NCBI GenBank assembly: GCA_022448985.1
Contig: JAKVCR010000040.1
Location: 1-64,000, forward strand
Length of the DNA stretch: 64,000 nucleotides
Direction of reading: 5' to 3'
Origin: Roseibacillus sp.
Lineage (GTDB): Bacteria; Verrucomicrobiota; Verrucomicrobiia; Verrucomicrobiales; Akkermansiaceae
Each line of letters opens with the position of its first letter. The first letter of the stretch is position 1. The notes below the pieces were generated by a model. The model saw only the letters and a list, made by a program, of their open reading frames with translations. It did no database searches and was not told where the DNA came from. Positions 46,849 through 55,305 of this stretch are shown one piece after another. Both the position numbers and the translations under genes were made by a program.

Positions 46849-47016
46849 GGTTCTCAAAGAAAGAACGAATTTCAGGCAGGACAACTAATTTTTCGGCAGG
46901 AGGATGCCTCAGGAAGGTCCATTTTCCAGAGGAATGGGACCCCGGCGTGAATATTTGTGAAGGTCCCGGGCAGTGCGATGGGGCCTGTGTCGACGGAGGA
47001 GTCTATCGCTTGCGGG

Positions 47017-48147
47017 TCATTCCTGCCGCAAGCTCCAGCTCGGAAGCTTCATGAGCTCACCACCCTTGAGCGCGGACTCGTGGGCGAGGATTCCAGTGCA
47101 GGTGATATTGGCAGACTCCACTGCATTGGGATAGGCATCCTCCTCCGTGATGAGCATGTTGACAAACTGGTGGGCGAGGTGCGGGTGGGATCCGCCATGG
47201 CCGGCTCCCTGGGTGAAAGAGAGATGCTCCTCTCCCGAATCTCCGCCGTAAACACCACCGGTGGTGAAAGGAGCGACTTCGTCCGGAAGCAGGTGGCCGA
47301 AGTCCGGACACTCGACTTCCTCGGGGATCTCGGGCTCAGGTTTCTTAGCGGTGTGAACCACCAGCGGCTTGCCCTCGATGAGGGGCCATTCCACTGATTT
47401 TTTTTCTCCGTAGACTTCAAAGGATTCCCGGTATTGCCGGGCCACGTCAAAGAGGGAGCGATAGACGAATCCGGTGAGATCACTGTTTCGGAACCTGATG
47501 TGGCAGCTTTCCACTGCGAAGGGAGAGTTATAGCATTCGTGCATTTCTTCGCGGATGGTCCCAGAGGGGAAGCAGGAGACGTATTCGGCTTCTCCCCGGG
47601 TGAGACCTAGTACGGGCCCGACACAGTGAGTGGCATAGTGCATGGGAGGAAGACCGGGCCAGTAGCCGGGCCATCCATCCATATCCTGCTGATGGGAAGC
47701 CTTGAGGTATTGCACCTTGCCCAACTCCCCACTGTCGTAGAGATGCTTCATATAGAGGAACTCGCGGGCATAGACCACGGTCTCCATCATCATGTACTTC
47801 AGACCATTGGCCTTGGAAAGGCGGACGATCTCTTCGCATTCCTTCAGGCTGGTAGCCATGGGGACCGTGCAGGCCACGTGTTTACCGGCTTCGAGGGCGG
47901 CGATGGACTGCTCTCCGTGATTAGGAATGGGCGTATTGATATGTACTGCGGTGATCTCCGGATCGCGGAGGACATCATCGTAATCTTGATATCGCTTCTC
48001 CACTCCGTATTTGTCGCCGATCTCGTTGAGGCTTTCCTCCGTGCGCTGGCAGATGGCGTACATGTTCGCCTGTGGATGGCGCTGGTAGATGGGAATGAAC
48101 TCGGCACCGAAACCGAGGCCGACAATAGCGATATTTACCTGAGACAT
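47017..48147 (-). CDS. Gfo/Idh/MocA-family oxidoreductase lacking the usual EKP lysine
   Basis: The 376-residue protein has the Rossmann start IAIVGLGFGAEFIPIYQRHP, and INTPIPNHGEQSIAALEAGKHVACTVPMATS at the place where most family members have EKP. The Lys that usually contacts the substrate and cofactor is replaced (TVP). A later GYWPGLPPMHYATHCVGPVLGLTRG segment carries His residues that often bind substrate. The protein has no signal peptide and is probably cytosolic. The family acts on sugars and inositols; the substrate here is unknown. It stands alone. Confidence 0.88.
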   Translation of the reverse strand: MSQVNIAIVGLGFGAEFIPIYQRHPQANMYAICQRTEESLNEIGDKYGVEKRYQDYDDVLRDPEITAVHINTPIPNHGEQSIAALEAGKHVACTVPMATSLKECEEIVRLSKANGLKYMMMETVVYAREFLYMKHLYDSGELGKVQYLKASHQQDMDGWPGYWPGLPPMHYATHCVGPVLGLTRGEAEYVSCFPSGTIREEMHECYNSPFAVESCHIRFRNSDLTGFVYRSLFDVARQYRESFEVYGEKKSVEWPLIEGKPLVVHTAKKPEPEIPEEVECPDFGHLLPDEVAPFTTGGVYGGDSGEEHLSFTQGAGHGGSHPHLAHQFVNMLITEEDAYPNAVESANITCTGILAHESALKGGELMKLPSWSLRQE

Positions 48148-48470
48148 GCGTGCGTTTGTTGAATTTCCTGCTGCCCGGCATCGAACAGGGAAGGGCTACT
48201 GGTGGCTAGAAAAAACGTAAGGCCTGGACCAGGGATGATTCAGCAAGTCCAACTGGCCCAGAGGGAAGGCGGCGCAGAGGTGCCGCCGATGAGGCAGGTC
48301 GCAGTGGGTCTCATGCTGGGCGGCCTTGGATAAAGTAGCATGATAGTATCCTGGCCTTTCGGGATCGAGGGCAGGCCATAAAATCCAGGCCGGAAGTTCG
48401 TGGCGGATGGAGAGTTGGATGATTCCTGTGCTGCCCTTCCGCGGTTCCTCCTGCCGGGTGTGGGAAAGCC
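48148..48470. other. Intergenic region with a start-less open frame on the minus strand
   Basis: The 323-bp gap has no gene in the ORF track. On the minus strand one frame is open from the overlap with the HMA-like gene to a TAG at 48196, with a protein-like reading (HELPAWILWPALDPERPG; THCDLPHRRHLCAAFPLG). It has no ATG or GTG and only late TTG codons, so it is either a gene fragment or chance. No terminator or promoter stands out. Confidence 0.35.
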
Positions 48471-49097
48471 TCAGGGGGTCACGACCCGGCAGGGGGTGGT
48501 ATGAATGGCAGCTGTAATTTTCTGCGGGGAGGTCTTGGCAGGATTGAAAACCACGATGGCCTTGCCGCTCTTGTGGCAGACGGTTTCGATCCCTGTTACA
48601 CCCGGATCCGTAAGGATTGCGGTCTCCACCGTGGCGGCTAGTTTCGCGGTGGTCAGGCCCCTGAGGGAGAAGGTCGCCTGCTCGCCAGTCACCTGGTAGC
48701 CGGAGCCAGTGATGATGTTTCGTAATTGCGCCCTTGTCACCTTGTCGGGGGCATGCCGCAGGGCGATCCGACCCGGCTCATGACGTGCATTTGTGATTTG
48801 CACGCCTTCCAAGCCAGCAAGGACACCAGTGATCTTGCGGGCGGCGGCGGTATCGGTAACTCCCTTTAGAACGAATACGACTTTCGTCCCCGTGCAGCAG
48901 AGTTTGGCACAACCGGCGGGGCAGGGCCTGACCGTGCCCGCAAAGAGGGAGGCCCGGCCGGGTAGCTTGCAGAGGGGACAGCTCTTTGTCTCGGTGATGG
49001 CAGTCTTCCCGGCAGGTGCGGACGCCGTTTCCTTCTCTTCTGCCACGGCGAGCGCCGCGACCAGAAGAGGGAGAGGAAGGCGGAGAAGTGTTCTCAC
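48471..49097 (-). CDS. Exported Cys-rich protein with two degenerate HMA-like domains
   Basis: Starting at GTG 49097 the 208-residue protein has a signal peptide (MRTLLRLPLPLLVAALAVAEE). A Cys-rich segment (SCPLCKLPGRA; PCPAGCAKLCC) holds CxxC, CxxxC and CC pairs that could bind metal. Two ferredoxin-like repeats follow, FVLKGVTDTAAARKITGVLAGLEGVQ and FSLRGLTTAKLAATVETAILTDPGVTG, which have the fold pattern of heavy-metal-associated domains but lack the CxxC of their metal loop. It could be a periplasmic metal scavenger with the metal site moved to the Cys cluster. No adjacent transporter supports this. Confidence 0.7.
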   Translation of the reverse strand: MRTLLRLPLPLLVAALAVAEEKETASAPAGKTAITETKSCPLCKLPGRASLFAGTVRPCPAGCAKLCCTGTKVVFVLKGVTDTAAARKITGVLAGLEGVQITNARHEPGRIALRHAPDKVTRAQLRNIITGSGYQVTGEQATFSLRGLTTAKLAATVETAILTDPGVTGIETVCHKSGKAIVVFNPAKTSPQKITAAIHTTPCRVVTP

Positions 49098-49310
49098 GGT
49101 GGAGATGAGGGTGGGTGGAGGTTACGGGCAGACCAGTCGTGATCTTACCGGGGGGGTGAGGAAGGATGGACCAGCCTGGGGAGGATCTCAAGCTCCGCCT
49201 GCATCGATGTAATTTCCCCGGGAGAGCGAAAGTGAGGGAGCATGGTATTGATCTTGTCCTTGGGCATGTGATCCCTGATTGGAAAGGGACTGGGGTCTTG
49301 CCAAGTCACT

Positions 49311-50024
49311 GTGGAAGGCCACTCTGACCCGGTGATCTTTTCGGTGCGCTTGGGCCTCACGATGGTCTTTTGTGCTCTTTCCGTTGTTTCGGCGGCGGGA
49401 CGCACCCTGAGCGCACAGGAGCTGGTCGACGAGATTGGAGATTCGCGGATGATCCTGAGAGAGCTTTTTGGGGAAGTTTCGAAATCCCTGAAGGGGACAA
49501 TAGAATCGGGTAATCCCGGGCAGTTGGAGCAGTCGCTGGCACGTTATGTCCGCACACTGGATGAGCACCTTGCCGCCTTCGAGACCCTTTCGGATGCCTC
49601 CCCCGCCGAGAGAGCCCTCCGGTTGTATTTCATTGCCTTTCTTCAGTGGAAACGTGCGGAGCTTCCCGGGCGCATAAAGGCAGTTGTCGCGGTGGGGAGG
49701 AAGCCTTCTCTTGATCCGGTTCGCCGGCGCGCTGCCATTCAGGATCTCATGGAGCCATTTGCGAAGGAGGAACGGCAGTGGTTGAAACAACTCGACGAGG
49801 TGGGAAAGAACGCTCTCCTTCAGCAATCGGCGATTGCCGGCGGGGAGGTTGAGCGGCGTTCGCGGCTGCGCACCCTTGGGGGACTGTTGGTGGTGTTCTT
49901 TCTGTCGGTAGTGGGAGTAGCGGGCGGAATTTGGATCTTCCTCAAGGGTGCAGGTCGGAACTCCCCGGGGAAAGTTCCGCGGGAACCAGGGATGGGGAAG
50001 GGAACACCCGGGGATTTCGGCTGA
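49311..50024 (+). CDS. Membrane-anchored exported helical protein, unknown family
   Basis: The 237-residue frame begins at GTG 49311, although GTG 49332 or 49341 would give a tighter signal peptide (VRLGLTMVFCALSVVSAAG). The middle is helical and charged (LVDEIGDSRMILRELFGEVSKSL; EERQWLKQLDEVGKNALLQQ), and a C-terminal membrane helix follows (TLGGLLVVFFLSVVGVAGGIWIFL). No family is recognised. It converges on the CotH-like gene (14 bp between stops). Confidence 0.68.
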   Translation: MEGHSDPVIFSVRLGLTMVFCALSVVSAAGRTLSAQELVDEIGDSRMILRELFGEVSKSLKGTIESGNPGQLEQSLARYVRTLDEHLAAFETLSDASPAERALRLYFIAFLQWKRAELPGRIKAVVAVGRKPSLDPVRRRAAIQDLMEPFAKEERQWLKQLDEVGKNALLQQSAIAGGEVERRSRLRTLGGLLVVFFLSVVGVAGGIWIFLKGAGRNSPGKVPREPGMGKGTPGDFG

Positions 50025-50038
50025 GCCGGGCGCTATTC

Positions 50039-53000
50039 TCAAGGCCCGGTTTGCACAACCCTGATACGGAAATAGCGTTGGGCGGGTTGAGGAGCGGGCA
50101 GAAGCCAGCGGTAGCGTGCCCGACCCCCGGTGAGATGTTCGTCCAAGGCGGGCTCTGCGATTACTTCCTGCCAGGTTTTCAGGTCGGCACTGAATTCGAT
50201 GGTGGGCATTTCGATGAAATGGGCGGCTAGGCTGAAGGCGAGGAGAAGCTCCGTCTCGCCGCCGGGGGTGTAGTTCCAGGTGAAGAAATCAGAAAGGCGG
50301 TCTCCCCGGATGTCCGAGGTTCCGAGCAGAAATTCGATCAGGGCGGGAATGCCGTCACGGTCACGGTCGCGAACGGGGTCCCCGGAGAAGGTCGTGCGGT
50401 CGTCGGTGCCCGGGTTGCCGTCGGTGGTGGTGCTGCTGCGCCAGTTTGAGAAGTCCCCATGATCGGGATTGGCCAGGGGATCGATCAGGACCAGAGAATC
50501 GCCATCGCCATCCGCCGACTCAGGCCAGGGCGGATCGTCGCCGTAGCTGAAGTCGAGGAGAATGCGACCATTGGTGTCAAGAAGGGTGAGGTGGTCGCCA
50601 CTGTTATCGAGGGCTCCATCGAGTTGGAATTCGCCCACCACGTTGGGTGCCGGACCATGGACCGCTTCAAAGGCTGCCCGGTTGCGGACCACGATGATTC
50701 GTTCGCCCGGGGCGAGAGTGGCTCCTACCGGGAAGGTGAATTCCACCCCCGCGGCGAACCGGAGGAGGGCAAGGTCGAGTGACTTGACCGGATTGATGTT
50801 GAGCAGTTCGATGAACTCGGCTCCCGGATCCCCGAGAGGATGGTACATAATCTCGGAAAGAACGAGGTCCCCGGACCCTGGAGGCGTGCCGGTCACGTAG
50901 GAGGCCTCGTTGATGGCGGACCACTCACCTCTTGTTGAGAGCACGCGGGCCCTGACATGAGCGGTGGCATTCAGGGAAATGGGACGGTTGTAGATCGTTC
51001 CTCCACCATTGATGGGATCACTGCCATCCAGGGTAAAGAAGATGGTGCCCGCCTCCCCGGTATTGTTAGAGATGGTGAGGGCAAACTGCGTGCTCACCGT
51101 GCCACCGGGGTGACTGAAGGCCGGGGGCTGGAAGAACTGTGCGTCGATCCAGCGCGTCCGGGAGGAGAGGTAGGTCTTCATTTCGTTCAGTTCGGTCAAC
51201 CATGCCTGTGAGCTCAGGCCCTGCCTGGCGGCCAGTTCGGAGGTGAATTGCCTGCGCTGCTTGTTGACAAGGTTGATCAGGTTGGCGGTGGCGAAGGGTC
51301 CGCGGCGCAGTTCGTACCAGCGATCGATGTATTCCCGCATGAACCCGGGATCTTCAAAGAAACGTGGGTACCAGATTCGATCATCACGGTAGAAGAGTTC
51401 GTCGGTAGGATCAGTCCAGTAGGCAGAAAGGTTGTAATCCCAGATCGGGCCGATGCGCAGCTTGCGATCCCTGGAGGAGACCCAGGGGAAGAGGCTCAAC
51501 GCCATGCTGTCGCCCTGCTTGGCAAGATTGTGCAGGTGGAAATAGTCGATGAAGTCGCGGGTATCGACGTAACGTCGGTAGCCATCCACGGGATCGAGCC
51601 AACGGCGATCGTCATAGAGCACGTCCTCGAATTTTTCGAACCAGTTCTCGATGGCGTTGCGCTGGGCAGTATTGATTTCGTAACCGCCGGGATCCTCGAA
51701 GTTGAAGAATCCGTTGTACTGTCGCGGAATGTCATCGTCACCTTCACGGTTGAGCTGATTTGGAGGCGTTTGCAGGACACGATCGGGGCCAGCGGTGTGG
51801 AAGAACTGGGGTGTGAGGGCACCATTTTCAGCGGGGAAGCCTCCCACGGGAATGGGATCCATCCGGTTGATACTGAGGAGCCATCCTCCCGTGCTGCCAT
51901 TCGTGGCGAGCGGCTCGAAGTCAATGCGGTCGTCGTCCCTTGTGACTTTCTCGGCGAATGCGTAGACTCCTACGCGGTCTGCGGGGGTAAGATCGCCACC
52001 GTCCTCGTTGATAAAGGTATCCACGAAGCGGAAGCGGGTGCCGTAGCGTCCGGTCTGCCGGGAGAGTTCCCAGGAGAAGGTGTTGGCGATGAGTTGACGG
52101 TCGTAGAGGGGATGCGGGTAGTAGAGAATCCAGTCGGACTCCCCGGGGAGCCCCAGGGGAGTGGCGGTCTTGTCGTCATCGTACTCATCCCATGTCTCAA
52201 GGGAGTAGGGCCTGGGGTTCCAGGTAGAGGAGAAGGAACCGCGCACCCGGATTCCAATGCGTTCGGTGAGGTCCTGGACCCCTGTGATGGAGGCCCTGCC
52301 GGACTCCGGATCGGTGTCGATGAGTTGAAGGCAGGCGGGTTGGCGCGGGAGTTGCTGAAGTCCTGCAGAAGTCTGGGTCGCGAAGGACCACCCCCTGTTT
52401 GGAATGGTGCCGCCCCCGAAATTGTCAATGATCGCGATGGGGATGGGGGAGGTGTAGGTTTCCAGCCCTCCGGAAAGGCGGAGATAACTGCTGGTCTGGG
52501 GCTTTGAAGCGCTTCCGGCCCAGACCACGGCAGCTCGCAATTGGGTGGAGGAGGTGATCCTGACCGGACCCGTATAGGGAATCCCATTGGCCGAGGTGGG
52601 GACGGACCCATCCATTGTGTAAACGATTACCCCCCCGTCCTCACTCGTGATGGTGACCTCGAAGGGGTCCACGAAGGTACCCTCTTCTGGCACGATCTCC
52701 GGCTGGGAAGGTGTATTCTGCACGCAGTCGTAGGCGCCCATCAGGGTGACGGGCACAATCGGGCGGTCCGGATCATTGGTGGCGAGTTCGAGGACCACAA
52801 GGTGACAGCCCGGGACCGGGGGCAGGTCGATGGTGAGTGAGCGCGTATCACCGGGGGGAATCTCAAGCGGTCCGCCCCTGACCACGAAGGGAGGAACGGG
52901 CGCAGGGGGGGCGATGGTCAGAGGCTGACTTCCGACGTTTTCGATGGCGATAGCTCGAGCTGGGATCGCTTCGCCGGGGGAAATGCTACCGAAATCGACG

Positions 53001-53722
53001 AGGGGACGGAGGGAAACGGATGGGTTGGGTCCGGCGGGTGGCTGGCCGAGGAACTTGACCTCGCCCAGTCCGACGCGCTCTCCCCCGACACCCCGGAATA
53101 CGTAGTAGTTGTCTGTGATGGTAAGCCGTACCGCGTTGGCGTGGAATTTACGCGGCAGCGGGATAGTCTCACTCTCAGCGGCGGTCTTCCGGTGGGTGAC
53201 GTTGGTCTGGCCCGCCCAGGTCCGGCCGCCATCGGTTGAGAACTCCAGGGTGAAATCCTTTGCTTCGGTGTTATTGGGCGAAGTGTAGTAGAACCCCCAG
53301 ACCACGAGGTGGGTAATCTGGTAGAGGTCGGGGAGGGTGAAGGTGAGGACCGGGTCGGGGTTGGCGCCGGAGAAGTAGTCACGGCCCCCTCCACCTGGAG
53401 CCGCGGTGGCCCAGGCCCGGGAGGGATTGGCTGATCCATGCTGAGCGCTCTCGTAGCTCGTCAGGGTGGGGACCGGGTTGAGTCCGCTGTTGTTGATCAG
53501 ATTGGAAGCGGAAAAGAGATCGGTTGCCGAGGAGTCCGAGGCCACCGAGATGGGGGTGAGGAGGAATCGTTCGGCGCCCTGGGAAGGAAGGGCCGGGATC
53601 AGCATTGCACAGAGTAAGGCAGCGCAAAGCGTGGATGTATTTCCTCTGTCCGGTGGAGACGCCGGAATCCTGATCTCGGTAAGCCGGTGCAGAGTCTTGG
53701 AGGTCAGTCGAGAGAAGCGCAC
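50039..53722 (-). CDS. Giant exported CotH/lamin-tail protein with chitobiase-like domains
   Basis: The GTG at 53722 gives about 1227 residues and a signal peptide (TSTLCAALLCAMLIPALPSQGAERF). The order is a discoidin-like domain (ITHLVVWGFYYTSPNNTEAKDF), an immunoglobulin-like region, a chitobiase-like domain (PFEVTITSEDGGVIVYTMDGS), and a CotH kinase-like domain (WILYYPHPLYDRQLIANTFSWELS; DYFHLHNLAKQGDSMALSL; IGPIWDYNLSAYW). A second chitobiase-like domain and a lamin-tail domain (LVLSEIMYHPLGDPGAEFIELLN) follow. Such CotH proteins are abundant in Verrucomicrobia; the kinase activity is unproven here. The ORF-track start (TTG 53761) lies in a hairpin and is rejected. Confidence 0.82.
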   Translation of the reverse strand: MRFSRLTSKTLHRLTEIRIPASPPDRGNTSTLCAALLCAMLIPALPSQGAERFLLTPISVASDSSATDLFSASNLINNSGLNPVPTLTSYESAQHGSANPSRAWATAAPGGGGRDYFSGANPDPVLTFTLPDLYQITHLVVWGFYYTSPNNTEAKDFTLEFSTDGGRTWAGQTNVTHRKTAAESETIPLPRKFHANAVRLTITDNYYVFRGVGGERVGLGEVKFLGQPPAGPNPSVSLRPLVDFGSISPGEAIPARAIAIENVGSQPLTIAPPAPVPPFVVRGGPLEIPPGDTRSLTIDLPPVPGCHLVVLELATNDPDRPIVPVTLMGAYDCVQNTPSQPEIVPEEGTFVDPFEVTITSEDGGVIVYTMDGSVPTSANGIPYTGPVRITSSTQLRAAVVWAGSASKPQTSSYLRLSGGLETYTSPIPIAIIDNFGGGTIPNRGWSFATQTSAGLQQLPRQPACLQLIDTDPESGRASITGVQDLTERIGIRVRGSFSSTWNPRPYSLETWDEYDDDKTATPLGLPGESDWILYYPHPLYDRQLIANTFSWELSRQTGRYGTRFRFVDTFINEDGGDLTPADRVGVYAFAEKVTRDDDRIDFEPLATNGSTGGWLLSINRMDPIPVGGFPAENGALTPQFFHTAGPDRVLQTPPNQLNREGDDDIPRQYNGFFNFEDPGGYEINTAQRNAIENWFEKFEDVLYDDRRWLDPVDGYRRYVDTRDFIDYFHLHNLAKQGDSMALSLFPWVSSRDRKLRIGPIWDYNLSAYWTDPTDELFYRDDRIWYPRFFEDPGFMREYIDRWYELRRGPFATANLINLVNKQRRQFTSELAARQGLSSQAWLTELNEMKTYLSSRTRWIDAQFFQPPAFSHPGGTVSTQFALTISNNTGEAGTIFFTLDGSDPINGGGTIYNRPISLNATAHVRARVLSTRGEWSAINEASYVTGTPPGSGDLVLSEIMYHPLGDPGAEFIELLNINPVKSLDLALLRFAAGVEFTFPVGATLAPGERIIVVRNRAAFEAVHGPAPNVVGEFQLDGALDNSGDHLTLLDTNGRILLDFSYGDDPPWPESADGDGDSLVLIDPLANPDHGDFSNWRSSTTTDGNPGTDDRTTFSGDPVRDRDRDGIPALIEFLLGTSDIRGDRLSDFFTWNYTPGGETELLLAFSLAAHFIEMPTIEFSADLKTWQEVIAEPALDEHLTGGRARYRWLLPAPQPAQRYFRIRVVQTGP

Positions 53723-53759
53723 GGGGTGCCCTGAATTTAGTCCGTTGCCCCCCCCGGGC

Positions 53760-53788
53760 AAGCGGGAAACCTTCCGGGTTTCTCGCTT
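53760..53788. other. Stable hairpin between sulfatase 3 and the CotH-like gene
   Basis: A 12-bp imperfect stem (AAGCGGGAAACC / GGTTTCTCGCTT, one G-U pair) lies 62 bp downstream of the sulfatase 3 stop (minus strand). It lacks a strong T run, so it may be an mRNA-stability element or a weak terminator. Confidence 0.4.
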
Positions 53789-53849
53789 CAGGAACGCCTA
53801 AAGTGGCCAGGGGTCAGAAGGGCAAAACCCAAAGGGGGTATGGAGGGAA

Positions 53850-55247
53850 TCAGTCGCCCTGGAACTTGGGGTTCTTCTTCGTGGGGACGGGAGCCTTGGT
53901 GGACTGACGCCAGGACTTGAGAACGTCGTGGAGTTGTTCCCGGCGTTTCGTTTCCCTTTCGGCCAGATTGTTCTGCTCGGAGGGGTCTTGCTGGAGGTTA
54001 TAGAGCTCAAGGGCGTTGTCCTCGAAGTACTCGATCAACTTCCAGGACCCTTGGCGGACCACGCCGCAGGGTGTAGTCCGGAAATGCTGGAATGGAGAGC
54101 CGAGGTCCTTGCCGTAGCCCTGGAGGTAGGCAGGGAAGTGCCAGAAGAGGGGACGGTCGGGCAGGGAGTCCCCGCGAAAGAGAGGGCTGAGGTCCAGGCC
54201 GTCCTGCAGTTCAGGGGCTTTGGTCCCGGCTACGGCTGCGAAGGTGGGGAGCAGGTCGATCTGGTGGATGGCTGTGTCCAATCGTGAGGCGGCCCTGATC
54301 CTGCCGGGCCAGCGTACGAGGAAGGGCTCACGGATGCCCCCTTCGTAGAACATTCCTTTCGAGCCACGCAGGGGTTTGGCATTGGAGACTGCTCCGTGGG
54401 GACCATTGTCGGAAGTGAACACCACGAGGGTATCCTTTGCCAGTTCGAGTTCATCCAGTAGGTCGAGAATTCGTCCTGCCGCGAGGTCCATGGCCTCGAT
54501 CATGGCGGCGTACTTCGCGTTTCTATGATGGGTGCCTGATTTGCCCGCGTACTTGGCGGTGAGATCCGCGCGGGCCTGGATCGGCGTGTGGACGGAATAG
54601 AAAGGGAAGTAGACGAAGAAGGGCCTATCCTTCTTTTTCTGGGTCGAACGTATCCAGTTGCAGAGGTCGGCGGCGAGGCGGTCAGGAAGGTGTTCGCCCC
54701 TGGGTCCATCCTTCAGCTTGGGATTCCTGTAGGGAGAGAAGTAGGATTTCGGAGCCCCCCACGTCAGGCCGCCGAAATTGGCATCAAAACCATAGGCGGT
54801 GGGATCATCGGAGAGATGCCATTTGCCTGCCACCGCCGTGCGGTAGCCGGCTCCCTTGAGAACCTGGGCCATGGTGGGCAGTTTCCTGGTGAGTTCGGTT
54901 TTGTTGGAGATCGGGATGAGGCGGCGGTGGGCGGCTTTCCCACGAGCCGAATTCCCAACCGTGAAAACGCCGTGGCGGGGGGTGTAGAGTCCCGTCATGA
55001 GAGAAGCTCGCGAAGGAGCGCAATTGGCCGCCGCTGCATAAGCATTGGTGAAGGTCATCCCCTCTTTTGCAAGGCGGTCGATATTGGGGGTGCGATAGTA
55101 ATCGGATCCCTGGCAGGAGAGATCGGTGTAGCCCAGGTCATCGGCGTAAAGAAGGACGATGTTGGGTTGTTTCTTCTCTCCGGATACAGCCGTTACGGAG
55201 AGGATTAGAAAGGCGCAAAGAAGGGTGGACAGGGTGGGATGTGACAT
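53850..55247 (-). CDS. Exported sulfatase 3 (formylglycine-dependent)
   Basis: The 465-residue protein has a signal peptide (MSHPTLSTLLCAFLILSVTAVSG), the metal motif YADDLGYTDLSCQG and ANCAPSRASLMTG with formylglycine Cys76. The second metal segment is VFTSDNGPHGAVSNAKPLRG. It belongs to the arylsulfatase A-like group. The substrate is unknown. It is 58 bp downstream of the phosphoesterase gene on the same strand and may share its transcript. Confidence 0.92.
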   Translation of the reverse strand: MSHPTLSTLLCAFLILSVTAVSGEKKQPNIVLLYADDLGYTDLSCQGSDYYRTPNIDRLAKEGMTFTNAYAAAANCAPSRASLMTGLYTPRHGVFTVGNSARGKAAHRRLIPISNKTELTRKLPTMAQVLKGAGYRTAVAGKWHLSDDPTAYGFDANFGGLTWGAPKSYFSPYRNPKLKDGPRGEHLPDRLAADLCNWIRSTQKKKDRPFFVYFPFYSVHTPIQARADLTAKYAGKSGTHHRNAKYAAMIEAMDLAAGRILDLLDELELAKDTLVVFTSDNGPHGAVSNAKPLRGSKGMFYEGGIREPFLVRWPGRIRAASRLDTAIHQIDLLPTFAAVAGTKAPELQDGLDLSPLFRGDSLPDRPLFWHFPAYLQGYGKDLGSPFQHFRTTPCGVVRQGSWKLIEYFEDNALELYNLQQDPSEQNNLAERETKRREQLHDVLKSWRQSTKAPVPTKKNPKFQGD

Positions 55248-55305
55248 GGCGCAGGATGTTCGGTCTCGATGAGTTCTACTATGCGAGGAGGTGCCCCGGC
55301 ACTAT

